Assembly (NCBI RefSeq): GCF_012911925.1
Contig: NZ_JAAXKY010000058.1
Coordinates: 1-41,216 of the forward strand
Direction of reading: 5' to 3'
DNA length: 41,216 nucleotides
Origin: Pseudonocardia xinjiangensis
GTDB taxonomy: Bacteria; Actinomycetota; Actinomycetes; Mycobacteriales; Pseudonocardiaceae
In this document: piece after piece, positions 24,712-31,829 of the stretch
How the letters are laid out: every line of letters begins with the position of its first letter
Numbering within the stretch: position 1 is the stretch's first letter
Notes under the pieces: generated by a model
What the model saw: the letters and a program-made list of their open reading frames with translations, nothing else
Database searches by the model: none
Told to the model about the DNA's origin: nothing
Position numbers and translations under genes: made by a program

Positions 24712-25371
24712 TCAGGCGACCCGTGGTGGGTGCGCCGAGACGTCGAGCTCCAGCCGCACCGCCACGGGCAGCGCGGTGAGCCCGAGCGAGGTGCGGGCGG
24801 CGGCGAGGACCTCGTCGTCGAGCCGGGTGAGGACGTCCCGGATGTCGGCGTCGTCGGCGAGCCAGAGCGTGACGCGCAGTGCGGGCACCTCGTCCGTGCC
24901 GACCATCCGCGCCCTGGCCCGGCGGACGCCCGGGATGCCGCCCGCCTGCGCGGCGACGGCGTCGGCCGCGGCGGACGAGCTGATCACGATCGCCGTGTCC
25001 GGTCCGCCGTCGAGCACGAGGTCGGGGTGGCGCTCCGGACGCAGCGACCGCGCGGCCCACGTCAGCCCGACGATGACCAGGAGGACACCCACGGCGATGG
25101 ACACCAGCCGGAATGCATCGGGCTGGGCGCGCAACCCGTCGACGATCAGCGGGTCGAGCACCGGCCGTGCGGCCCGGCCCGTGCCGAAGACGCCGTAGGA
25201 CAGCAGCGCGACGAGGGTGCCCGCAGCCAGCAACACGAGCCCGACCAGGACAGCGAGAGCACGGTCGACCGCTGCGGAGCGGGCCAGTGCCGCCCTGGCC
25301 CGCTTGCGCAGCGTCGCTTCCGGGATCTTCGGCCGGCCGGACTTGCTGCCGTGCGTCACCGGCGTGGTCAT
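24712..25371 (-). CDS. AmaP-like membrane protein, last gene of the Asp23 operon
   Basis: The 219-residue product has a basic N-terminus (SGRPKIPEATLRKRARAALARS), two hydrophobic segments at about residues 38-60 and 88-108, and a cytosolic C-terminal domain. This resembles the alkaline-shock membrane anchor AmaP seen beside Asp23 proteins. The C-terminal part (AIVISSSAAADAVAAQAGGIPGVRRARARMVG) has an Asp23-like alternation of helix and strand. The ATG overlaps the stop of the preceding gene as ATGA. It probably anchors Asp23 proteins to the membrane; that is inference from position. Confidence 0.72.
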   Translation of the reverse strand: MTTPVTHGSKSGRPKIPEATLRKRARAALARSAAVDRALAVLVGLVLLAAGTLVALLSYGVFGTGRAARPVLDPLIVDGLRAQPDAFRLVSIAVGVLLVIVGLTWAARSLRPERHPDLVLDGGPDTAIVISSSAAADAVAAQAGGIPGVRRARARMVGTDEVPALRVTLWLADDADIRDVLTRLDDEVLAAARTSLGLTALPVAVRLELDVSAHPPRVA

Positions 25372-25907
25372 CGCGGTCCCTGCCGTTCCTGCAGGTGCAC
25401 GGCCACCCGCGGGCGGCGGTGCAGCGGCAGCTCGTCGAGCATTTCGTCCACGCGGCCGTGGACCGTGTCGCGCAGCTCTGGTCGCGCCTCGTCGAACGCC
25501 TGCGCGAGCACGGACACCTTGCGGGGGGAGACGGTGACCGACGCGCTGAAGATGTCCTCGGTGGAGCGCACGCGCCTGCCGATGAGCCGGGCCAGTACGC
25601 GGGGTGCGGTGACGACGGTGATCTCCGGGGCCGGCCCGTCGAGGGTGATGTGGGAGCGCCGGGCCAGCAGTCCGACCAGCACCAGCAACAGCCCCAGTAC
25701 GGCGACGGCGATCGCGATGCCCGGCACCGGAGGGTCCTCCCACGTCACGTTCTCGATCGCGGTGCGCCAGTGGTGCCACGGCACGACGAGGCCGGTCACC
25801 ACGTTGCGGCGCAGCCAGGCCGCGATGACCTCGATCACGATGAGCACCCCCGCGGCGGCCATGGCCAGGCCGATCAGCGGGGCGAGCAGGCGGAGCAGCA
25901 TGCGCAT
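25368..25907 (-). CDS. DUF6286/AmaP-like membrane anchor protein
   Basis: The 179-residue product has a first membrane helix at about residues 5-30, a loop containing the Trp/His-rich VVPWHHWRTAIENVTWEDPPVP, a second helix at about 62-84, and a soluble tail. The tail ends RRPRVAVHLQERQGPR. This two-helix layout next to Asp23 genes matches actinobacterial DUF6286 proteins, which are AmaP-like. GGAGGAACGAC lies immediately before the ATG. The following gene overlaps by 4 bases. It is likely to form a membrane complex with the neighbouring Asp23 proteins. Confidence 0.75.
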   Translation of the reverse strand: MRMLLRLLAPLIGLAMAAAGVLIVIEVIAAWLRRNVVTGLVVPWHHWRTAIENVTWEDPPVPGIAIAVAVLGLLLVLVGLLARRSHITLDGPAPEITVVTAPRVLARLIGRRVRSTEDIFSASVTVSPRKVSVLAQAFDEARPELRDTVHGRVDEMLDELPLHRRPRVAVHLQERQGPR

Positions 25908-25957
25908 GTCGTTCCTCCGATGGCGACCTGGGGGCTGACGTGGGGTCGGTGCCGGGC

Positions 25958-26332
25958 CTACCGGACCCGGGGCCCGGTGGCGTGCGGGCTGCGTAGACCG
26001 GCCACCGTCACCGTCAGGGACCGCACGCGGTGGCCGGCGATGTGGTCGAGCTCCTCGCCCACCCTGGCGCGGACGGCGTCCACCACCGTCCGCACGGCGG
26101 CGGGGTACTGCAGGTGCAGCTCGAGCCGCACGTCCACCGCGGTCCGGTCGCCGGACCCGGTCGTGACCTTCGCGCTGGCGCCGACCTCGCCCACGTCGAT
26201 CCCCGCGAGGCGCCGTCCGTGCCGCAGCGTGCCCGGCACCTGGTCCGCGGCGTGCTCGATGATCTTCCGCAGCACGACCGGGTTGATCTCGAGCAGGCCC
26301 CGGTCCTCCGCCGCGGGCAGGGTGGTGCTCAC
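25958..26332 (-). CDS. Asp23/Gls24 family protein, second copy
   Basis: The 124-residue product has the Asp23 pattern: INPVVLRKIIEHAADQVPGTLRHGRRLAGIDVGEVGASAKV, then VDVRLELHLQYPAAVRTVVDAVRARVGEELDHIAGHRVRSLTVTV. The helix-strand order and the alternating hydrophobic strand resemble the first copy at 27168-27650, but the two differ clearly in sequence. It starts at a GTG that overlaps the stop of the 59-residue membrane protein gene (GTGA). Asp23-type proteins form membrane-associated assemblies that maintain envelope integrity in Gram-positive bacteria. Confidence 0.8.
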   Translation of the reverse strand: MSTTLPAAEDRGLLEINPVVLRKIIEHAADQVPGTLRHGRRLAGIDVGEVGASAKVTTGSGDRTAVDVRLELHLQYPAAVRTVVDAVRARVGEELDHIAGHRVRSLTVTVAGLRSPHATGPRVR

Positions 26333-26508
26333 CGGTCCCGGCCCCGGCCGAGCACCGCGTTGAGGTCGAGCCGGCCGTCGATCACGGAACCGATGACGAG
26401 GCCGAGCGCGCCCATGACCAGGACGATCAGGAAGATGCCGAAGCCACCGAAGGCGCCGGCGAGGCCGAGGATGAGACCCGCCAGTAGGCCGGTCTGGGTG
26501 CTGTTCAT
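26329..26508 (-). CDS. 59-residue small membrane protein, DUF2273-like
   Basis: Reading the reverse strand from an ATG at 26508 to a TGA at 26329 gives MNSTQTGLLAGLILGLAGAF followed by a second hydrophobic stretch GGFGIFLIVLVMGALGLVIG and the basic tail RLDLNAVLGRGRDR. The Gly-rich helical hairpin and the conserved-looking GRLDL after it resemble DUF2273 small membrane proteins of Asp23 clusters. GGAGAACCAG immediately precedes the ATG. The GTG of the next gene overlaps its stop by 4 bases. Composition, ribosome-binding site and overlap together support a real gene. Confidence 0.75.
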   Translation of the reverse strand: MNSTQTGLLAGLILGLAGAFGGFGIFLIVLVMGALGLVIGSVIDGRLDLNAVLGRGRDR

Positions 26509-26530
26509 CTGGTTCTCCTCACGAGCGTGG

Positions 26531-26800
26531 CTACTCCACGCGGCGATGGCGTCGCCGGTGCCAGGTGCGGATCAGGGCGACCCCCACCCGGACCGGGAAC
26601 GGCAGTGGCCCGACCACCTCGACGGGGGCGTCGTAGCGGGCGTCCGATGGATCATGGTCGGGTCCGTCGACGTCGTCGGCGGCAGGTCGCGCCGTGCCGA
26701 AGCGGGCCAGCCCCGCCACGAAGACCTCCGGGTCGCCACCCCGGTCCGGATGGTGTTCGCGGACGAACGCGCGGAACTCCGAGCGCTCCTGCTCGTTCAC
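26531..26800 (-). CDS. small protein with truncated J-domain-like segment
   Basis: The 89-residue product begins at a GTG overlapping the preceding stop (GTGA). Residues 8-30 (EFRAFVREHHPDRGGDPEVFVAG) carry the HPD motif and a following helix as in J-domains (DnaJ-type co-chaperones). The first helix of a J-domain is missing and there is no Gly/Phe or zinc region. The C-terminus has a basic tail (TWHRRRHRRVE) after VEVVGPLPFPVRVGVALI. A link to Hsp70 is a guess from the HPD motif. It may instead be an operon-specific partner of the Asp23 proteins. Confidence 0.68.
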   Translation of the reverse strand: MNEQERSEFRAFVREHHPDRGGDPEVFVAGLARFGTARPAADDVDGPDHDPSDARYDAPVEVVGPLPFPVRVGVALIRTWHRRRHRRVE

Positions 26801-27123
26801 CGATCCGTCGGTCCCGGCTCGCCGGGAAGGGCCACGTCGCCCACGATGATGTCGACCGCCGCGCCGCCACACATCCCGGACACCGCGGTGCGCAGATCCC
26901 GCACGACCTCCGGGATCGGCCGGTCGAGGAGGAGCACGACGCCCAGCTCGACCGGCTCGTCGCCCTCTCCGACGCGCACCCCGGTGAGCCGGCGTCCCGG
27001 CAGGTAGGTGGCGACGTCACCGAAGATCCCGCCGTGCAGCCGGGCGACCGAAGGGTGCGACGTCACGACCGCGGCGATCCGCTCGGCGAGCGACGGCGCC
27101 TCGGCGGCGGTCGGGACGGTCAC
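26797..27123 (-). CDS. short Asp23-like protein
   Basis: From the GTG at 27123 the product has 108 residues: VTVPTAAEAPSLAERIAAVV, then HPSVARLHGGIFGDVATYLPGRRLTGVRVGEGDEPVELGVVLLLDRPIPEVVRDLRTAVSGMCGGAAVDIIVGDVAL. The order of a helix, a strand, a charged strand and a second helix resembles an abbreviated Asp23/Gls24 domain. AGGGAG lies 8 bases before this GTG. An earlier GTG at 27171 overlaps the upstream stop but has a poor ribosome-binding site and a Pro-rich extension. It overlaps the J-like gene by 4 bases. Confidence 0.72.
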   Translation of the reverse strand: MTVPTAAEAPSLAERIAAVVTSHPSVARLHGGIFGDVATYLPGRRLTGVRVGEGDEPVELGVVLLLDRPIPEVVRDLRTAVSGMCGGAAVDIIVGDVALPGEPGPTDR

Positions 27124-27167
27124 GGGCGTTTCTCCCTGCAGAGCTGGTCCGGGCGGTCGGGACCGGG

Positions 27168-27650
27168 TCACTCCACCCGCGCGGCCTGCACCGTCGGGAT
27201 CTCCTCGTCATTGTCGGCGTCGGGCAGGTGGATGTCGTTGACGGCGATGTTCACCTCGATCACCTCGAGCCCGGTCATCCGCTCGACGGCCGTGATCACG
27301 TTACGGCGTACGGCCCTGGCCAGCTCGACGATCGACGCGCCGTACTCGACGACGATGTCCAGATCGACGGCGGCCTGCTTCTCCCCGACCTCGACCTGCA
27401 CGCCGGCGATGTTGGCGCCCCCGGTGCCCCCGCCGGGGATCCGCTCCCGGATGGCGCCGAACGCCCGGGACACGCCGCCACCCATCGAGTACACGCCGGA
27501 GATCTCACGTGCGGCGATACCGGCGATCTTCTGGACGACCGAGGCGGCGATCGTGGTGCGGCCCTGCGAGGTGTCGTCGGCGAGCCGGGCCGGCGAGGAC
27601 ACGGTGCTGGAGGGTGTCTTGACGGTGGGTGTTGGTGTTGTCTCGCTCAC
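27168..27650 (-). CDS. Asp23/Gls24 family envelope stress response protein
   Basis: The 160-residue product is the founding-type member of this operon. A Ser/Thr/Pro-rich N-terminus is followed by the family core: GRTTIAASVVQKIAGIAAREISGVYSMGG, then AGVQVEVGEKQAAVDLDIVVEYGASIVELARAVRRNVITAVERMTGLEVIEVNIAVNDIHLP. The order is typical of Asp23/Gls24 proteins, which are abundant and membrane-associated in Gram-positive bacteria. GGAGGAACCACC lies just before the GTG. It heads seven genes in one direction, most of them overlapping by 4 bases, so they are very likely one transcription unit. Confidence 0.95.
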   Translation of the reverse strand: MSETTPTPTVKTPSSTVSSPARLADDTSQGRTTIAASVVQKIAGIAAREISGVYSMGGGVSRAFGAIRERIPGGGTGGANIAGVQVEVGEKQAAVDLDIVVEYGASIVELARAVRRNVITAVERMTGLEVIEVNIAVNDIHLPDADNDEEIPTVQAARVE

Positions 27651-27700
27651 GGTGGTTCCTCCGAGCTCGGCTGTGCGGAGTGTTCGCCCTTATGACGTGA

Positions 27701-27727
27701 GTACCCGGCCACGCCTCACGGGAAGTC
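27701..27727 (-). promoter_or_regulatory. candidate SigB-type promoter of the Asp23 operon
   Basis: On the minus strand GACT, 17 bases and GGGTAC lie in order, with GGGTAC ending 50 bases before the GTG at 27650. GGGTAC is the -10 element of Streptomyces SigB-type (general and osmotic stress) promoters. The spacer is one base longer than usual and the -35 element is weak. It lies partly over the 3' end of the RibD-like gene. Confidence 0.42.
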
Positions 27728-28466
27728 ACCCGATCGGGGTAGCCCGGTGGTACCGCAGCAGCAGGACGCCTGCCTCGTGCAGGACGCCGACGAGCTCCAG
27801 CCGGCGGGGATGGCCCCCCGCAGGGCCACGGCTGATCCGGCCGGCGGTGCCACCGGCCAGCAGCGGCGCGACGGTGAGGCAGAGCTCGTCGACCGCGTCG
27901 GCGGCGACCAGCTGGCCGAACAGCCCCGGTCCGCCCTCGCAGAGCACCCGGTGCAGGCCGCGGCGGCTCAGCTCGGCCAGCACGAGATCGGGGGTGAGCC
28001 GCTCCAGCACGACGACGTGCCCTCCGGCCGCGGCGAGCTGCTCCCGGCGCGCGGCCGGGGCCGAGCCGAGGGTGAGGATGATCGGTGGCACGGCGGTGTC
28101 GGTGAAGAGCCTGCTCGCGGGGTCGAGGTCCGCCGACCCCGTCACGACGGCGACGGGCGGCGGTGTGTCCGTGCCGAGGGTGGGCAGGCGCGCGCCTCGG
28201 TAGTCCTCCGCGCGCACCGTCCCGGCGCCGGCGAGCACGACGTCCGCGAGCCTGCGGAGCACCCCGAACACCCGCCGGTCGCCGTCCGAGCCCAGCCCGC
28301 CCGACCGGCCGTCCACCGTGACGGCGCCGTCGGCGCTCGCCACGAAGTTGACGCGCACGTAGGGCGCCGTGAGCCCCTCGGGGTAGGCGTAGTGCGCCAC
28401 GAGCCCGGCGTCGTCGAGCCCGCTGTCGTCGAGCCCGGCGCCCGGGACCGGCAGAAGGGGATGCAC
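27726..28466 (-). CDS. RibD C-terminal-domain reductase (pyrimidine reductase family)
   Basis: The 246-residue product is a single reductase domain of the dihydrofolate reductase-like RibD-C family. VRVNFVASADGAVTVDGRSGGLGSDGDRRVFGVLRRLADVVLAGAGTVRAEDYRGARLP is the NADPH-binding core. VLCEGGPGLFGQLVAADAVDELCLTVAPLLAGG is the second signature. In mycobacteria the closest-looking protein is Rv2671 (annotated RibD, structurally DHFR-like), which lies near hemE and msrB as this one does. Its reaction there is a reductase of uncertain physiological role. The GTG at 28466 starts the family region. A GGGA motif precedes it. Confidence 0.87.
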   Translation of the reverse strand: MHPLLPVPGAGLDDSGLDDAGLVAHYAYPEGLTAPYVRVNFVASADGAVTVDGRSGGLGSDGDRRVFGVLRRLADVVLAGAGTVRAEDYRGARLPTLGTDTPPPVAVVTGSADLDPASRLFTDTAVPPIILTLGSAPAARREQLAAAGGHVVVLERLTPDLVLAELSRRGLHRVLCEGGPGLFGQLVAADAVDELCLTVAPLLAGGTAGRISRGPAGGHPRRLELVGVLHEAGVLLLRYHRATPIG

Positions 28467-28542
28467 GCCGCCATCCCAGCACGGCCCGCCCCCCGGAGCC
28501 GCCCGACCCACGCAACCACCCGGCGAACCACCCGCAAACCCC

Positions 28543-28598
28543 CGCGAGTCGCCCGGATCGCGCGCGCGAGTCGCCCGTTCCCGGCGCGCGAGTCGCCC
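28543..28598. repeat. 22-base-period intergenic repeat, locus B (3 units)
   Basis: CGCGAGTCGCCC occurs at 28543-28554, 28565-28576 and 28587-28598, each exactly 22 bases apart. The linkers are GGATCGCGCG and GTTCCCGGCG, and the first linker also follows the third unit. It lies in the 311-base gap between the RibD-like gene and the siderophore importer genes. Locus A has the same 12-mer and the same period. Upstream of it AACCACCCG is also repeated with a 12-base period. The rest of the gap holds an iron box (28706-28724) and no gene. Confidence 0.75.
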
Positions 28599-28705
28599 GG
28601 ATCGCGCGCCCGTCCCACGATGATCGTCGCGAGATTCCGCTGTTCGCCCTCCCCGGGGCCGACACCCGCATCTCAGAACGATCAGCGCACCGCTGCCCGT
28701 CCGGC

Positions 28706-28724
28706 CAAGGCGAGGCTCACCTAT
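28706..28724. promoter_or_regulatory. DtxR/IdeR-type iron box upstream of the siderophore importer
   Basis: CAAGGCGAGGCTCACCTAT matches the 19-bp DtxR/IdeR consensus TTAGGTTAGGCTAACCTAA at 13 positions, including the central AGGCT and the right arm ACCT. It ends 53 bases before the first permease start. Repression under iron-replete conditions is expected from the known role of this site type. Confidence 0.7.
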
Positions 28725-28777
28725 GGTGATGCCGCACCGAACCCCGGGTGCAGGGACCGGACCGCGGAGGACCATCC

Positions 28778-29827
28778 ATGGCCGAGCACGGCGTGCTGAC
28801 TCCTGTCGCGCCACCCCCGGTGCCCGGTTCCCTGCGACGACGACGGCTGCTGGGTCTCGCGCTGCTGGTCGCCGTGCTCGTGGTGTGCTGCCTCGCCAGC
28901 ATCGCGGTCGGGGCGAAGGCCATCCCGCTCGAGGGTGTCTGGCACGCGCTCGTCAACCCCACCGGCACCGAGGACGACATCGTCGTCCGGTCCCTGCGCA
29001 TCCCGCGGACCGTGGTCGGCCTGCTGGCCGGCGCCGCTCTCGGGCTGGCCGGAGCCCTGATCCAGGGCCACACCCGCAACCCGCTCGCCGACCCCGGCCT
29101 GCTCGGCATCAACAACGGGGCCGCGCTGTTCGTCGTCACCGGCATCTACGCCTTCGGTGTCACGACCCTGGTCGGCTACGTGTGGTTCGCGTTCGCGGGG
29201 GCGCTCGTGGCCAGCGTCGCGGTGTTCGTGCTCGGTTCCGTCGGGCGCGGCGGCCCCACCCCGGTGACGCTGGCGCTCGCGGGGGCCGCGGTGTCGGCGC
29301 TGCTGGCCGCGCTCACCTCGTCGGTGATCCTGATCGACGTCCAGTCGCTCGACGCCTACCGGTTCTGGGCCGTCGGTTCGATCGCCGGGCGCGACACCGC
29401 GGTGGTGGGCCAGGTCCAGTGGTTCCTGCTCGCCGGGCTCCTGATCGGGCTGGTCGGCGCCCCCGCGCTCAACGCGCTGGCCCTCGGCGACGACGTGGCC
29501 CGCTCGCTCGGCCACTCGGTGCTGCGCACCCGGGTGTTCGGGATCGTGGCGATCACGCTGCTGGCCGGCTCCGCCACGGCGGCGTGCGGGCCCATCGCGT
29601 TCGTCGGGCTCGTGGTGCCGCACGTCGTGCGGGCCGTCACCGGGCCCGACTACCGCTGGCTGCTCCCGGCGTCGGCGCTCGCCGGAGCCACCCTGCTGCT
29701 CGCGGCGGACGTCATCGGGCGGGTGGTGGTGCGGCCGGGGGAGCTGCAGGTCGGGATCGTGCTGGCGCTCGTGGGGGGCCCGTTCTTCGTCTGGCTGGTG
29801 CGGCGCCGGAAGATGGTGGCCGTCTGA
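28778..29827 (+). CDS. FecCD-family siderophore ABC transporter permease 1
   Basis: The 349-residue product has 8-10 predicted membrane segments and the FecCD/BtuC signatures: RIPRTVVGLLAGAALGLAGALIQGHTRNPLADPGLLGINNGAALF near residue 75, and CGPIAFVGLVVPHVVRAVTGPDYRWLLPASALAGA, whose G/P-rich coupling helix contacts the ATPase. It exports nothing; the family imports Fe(III)-siderophores or cobalamin. GGAGGACCATCC sits immediately before the ATG. A longer frame from 28748 is less likely because that start lacks a ribosome-binding site. The second permease begins inside its stop codon. Confidence 0.93.
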   Translation: MAEHGVLTPVAPPPVPGSLRRRRLLGLALLVAVLVVCCLASIAVGAKAIPLEGVWHALVNPTGTEDDIVVRSLRIPRTVVGLLAGAALGLAGALIQGHTRNPLADPGLLGINNGAALFVVTGIYAFGVTTLVGYVWFAFAGALVASVAVFVLGSVGRGGPTPVTLALAGAAVSALLAALTSSVILIDVQSLDAYRFWAVGSIAGRDTAVVGQVQWFLLAGLLIGLVGAPALNALALGDDVARSLGHSVLRTRVFGIVAITLLAGSATAACGPIAFVGLVVPHVVRAVTGPDYRWLLPASALAGATLLLAADVIGRVVVRPGELQVGIVLALVGGPFFVWLVRRRKMVAV

Positions 29828-30924
29828 TGGCCGTGCTGGACAAGTCCTCGCCGCCCCGCCCGGCCGCGGCGCGGGTGGCCGGCCGGCCGGCCGTGCGGAT
29901 CGGGCCGTTCTCCGTTGTGTGGCGGCCGCGCACGGTGCTCGTGCTCGGGATCGGCCTGGCGGTGCTGGTGCTCGCCATGGCACTGAACATCGGCCGTGGT
30001 GACTTCCCGATCAGCGTCGGGGAGGTCCTCTCGGTGCTGGCCGGCGGCGGCGACGCCGGGCAGCGGTTCATCGTCATGGACCTGCGCCTGCCCCGGTCGC
30101 TCACCGGCCTGCTCGTCGGCGCGGCGCTGGCGGTGGCGGGGGCGATCACCCAGTCGATCGCCCGCAACCCGCTCGCCAGCCCGGACATGATCGGCTTCAC
30201 GGCGGGGGCGAGTGCGGCTGCGGTCGCCGTGATCGTGCTCGGTGGGGGCGCGGTGGAGTTCCTCGGTGCCGCGGGCCTGCCGGTGGCCGCCCTCGTCGGC
30301 GGGCTGCTCAGTGCCTTCGCGATCTACGGGCTGGCCTGGCGGCGCGGGGTGCACGGGTTCCGGCTGGTGCTGGTGGGGATCGGGGTCAACGTGACGCTGA
30401 CCGCCGTCGTGCACTGGCTGCTCGTCGTTGCGGGGATCACCGAGGCCGCCCGCGCGTACGTGTGGCTCAACGGCAGCCTGAACGGCCGCGGCTGGGACCA
30501 CGTGGTCCCGGTCGCGATCGCGCTGGCCGTACTGGTGCCGGCCGCGCTGCTGCTGGCGCACGTCCTCGGCGGCCTGCAGTTCGGCGACGACACGGCGCGC
30601 GGGCTCGGCATCCCGGTCGACCGCTCCCGCACAGCGCTGCTGGTCGTGGCCGTTGGGCTCGCGTCGGTGGCCACGGCCTCGGCGGGCCCCATCGCGTTCG
30701 TGGCACTCGTGGCGCCGCAGATCTCCCAGCGCCTGGTCGGGTCGGCGCGGCCGCCGATCGCGGTGTCACTCGTCGTCGGGGCCGCCCTCACCGTGGTCGC
30801 CGACCTGATCGCCCGCACTGCCTTCGGCGCCACCGAACTGCCGGTCGGCATCGTCACCGCCGTCCTCGGAGCGCCCTACCTGCTGTTCCTGATCGCCCGT
30901 TACGGCCGGGAGGCCCGAGGATGA
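29827..30924 (+). CDS. FecCD-family siderophore ABC transporter permease 2
   Basis: The 365-residue product starts at an ATG that shares one base with the TGA of permease 1. Membrane segments and the FecCD core are clear: [47 protein letters not shown], and [24 protein letters not shown] cytosolic N-terminal extension of about 30 residues ([15 protein letters not shown]) precedes the first helix. As a pair, the two permeases should form a heterodimeric channel. The ATPase gene overlaps its stop as ATGA. Confidence 0.93.
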   Translation: MAVLDKSSPPRPAAARVAGRPAVRIGPFSVVWRPRTVLVLGIGLAVLVLAMALNIGRGDFPISVGEVLSVLAGGGDAGQRFIVMDLRLPRSLTGLLVGAALAVAGAITQSIARNPLASPDMIGFTAGASAAAVAVIVLGGGAVEFLGAAGLPVAALVGGLLSAFAIYGLAWRRGVHGFRLVLVGIGVNVTLTAVVHWLLVVAGITEAARAYVWLNGSLNGRGWDHVVPVAIALAVLVPAALLLAHVLGGLQFGDDTARGLGIPVDRSRTALLVVAVGLASVATASAGPIAFVALVAPQISQRLVGSARPPIAVSLVVGAALTVVADLIARTAFGATELPVGIVTAVLGAPYLLFLIARYGREARG

Positions 30925-31763
30925 CCCAGCTGCATGACCCGTCGCCGCCCGCCGTGCAGGGGGACGCCACCGTCCGGCTGCGGGCGGACCAGGTACGGCT
31001 GGGCTACGGCGACCGGACCGTCGTCGACGGGCTGGACCTCGACGTCGTCGCGGGCACGATCACCGCCGTCATCGGGCCGAACGGCTGTGGCAAGTCGACG
31101 CTGCTGCGCGCGCTCGGCCGCCTGCTCAAGCCGTCCGGAGGGCAGGTGCTGCTCGACGGCAAGCGGATCGACCGCACCCCGACCCGTGAGGTCGCGAAGG
31201 TCCTCGGGCTGTTGCCGCAGGCCCCGAGCGCGCCAGAGGGTCTCACCGTGGCCGATCTCGTCGCCCGGGGCAGGCATCCCCACCAGGCCTGGTACCGGCA
31301 GTGGTCGGCCGACGACGAGGACGCCGTCGCCCAGGCGCTGGAGTGGACCGGCATCGCCGACCTCGCCGAGCGCCCCGTCGACGAGCTCTCCGGTGGCCAG
31401 CGGCAGCGCGCCTGGATCTCCATGGCCCTCGCGCAGGGCACCGACCTGCTCCTGCTCGACGAGCCCACCACGTTCCTCGACCTCGCCCACCAGGTGGACG
31501 TGCTCGAGCTCGTGCGGCGGCTGCACGCCGAGGCGGGCCGCACCGTCGTGATGGTGCTGCACGATCTCAACCTCGCCGCGCGGTACGCGGATCGGCTCGT
31601 CGCCATGCGGGACGGGCAGGTCGTGGCGTCCGGCGGACCCGCTGAGGTGATCACCGAGGCGCTGCTTGAGGAGGTGTTCGGTCTCGCCGCACGGGTGATT
31701 TCGGACCCGGTGGCCGGTACGCCGCTGGTCGTCCCGATCGGTGGTCACGCACGGTCAACCTAG
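30921..31763 (+). CDS. siderophore ABC transporter ATP-binding protein (FecE-type)
   Basis: The 280-residue ATPase shows the Walker A motif GPNGCGKST (residues 52-60), the Q-loop LLPQAP, the ABC signature LSGGQRQR, Walker [13 protein letters not shown] and the H-loop His in [42 protein letters not shown] is typical of FecE/FepC. It energises uptake by the two upstream permeases. No periplasmic-type substrate-binding lipoprotein is encoded in the cluster, so it must be elsewhere or shared. There is no clear terminator after it. Confidence 0.95.
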   Translation: MTQLHDPSPPAVQGDATVRLRADQVRLGYGDRTVVDGLDLDVVAGTITAVIGPNGCGKSTLLRALGRLLKPSGGQVLLDGKRIDRTPTREVAKVLGLLPQAPSAPEGLTVADLVARGRHPHQAWYRQWSADDEDAVAQALEWTGIADLAERPVDELSGGQRQRAWISMALAQGTDLLLLDEPTTFLDLAHQVDVLELVRRLHAEAGRTVVMVLHDLNLAARYADRLVAMRDGQVVASGGPAEVITEALLEEVFGLAARVISDPVAGTPLVVPIGGHARST

Positions 31764-31829
31764 GTTCCCCCGATCGGACGTGCCACCATGTGCGCCCGAG
31801 CACCGGTGACCGACCGAGAGGTGGCGGCT

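Noticed and set aside
28543..28598. The 22-base-period repeat as a CRISPR array.
   Set aside because: The repeat is only 12 bases with 10-base linkers, two of which are identical, and there are no cas genes.
28721..29983. A 420-codon reverse-strand frame under the siderophore permease.
   Set aside because: It is a His/Gln/Arg-rich shadow of a membrane protein with clear FecCD motifs.
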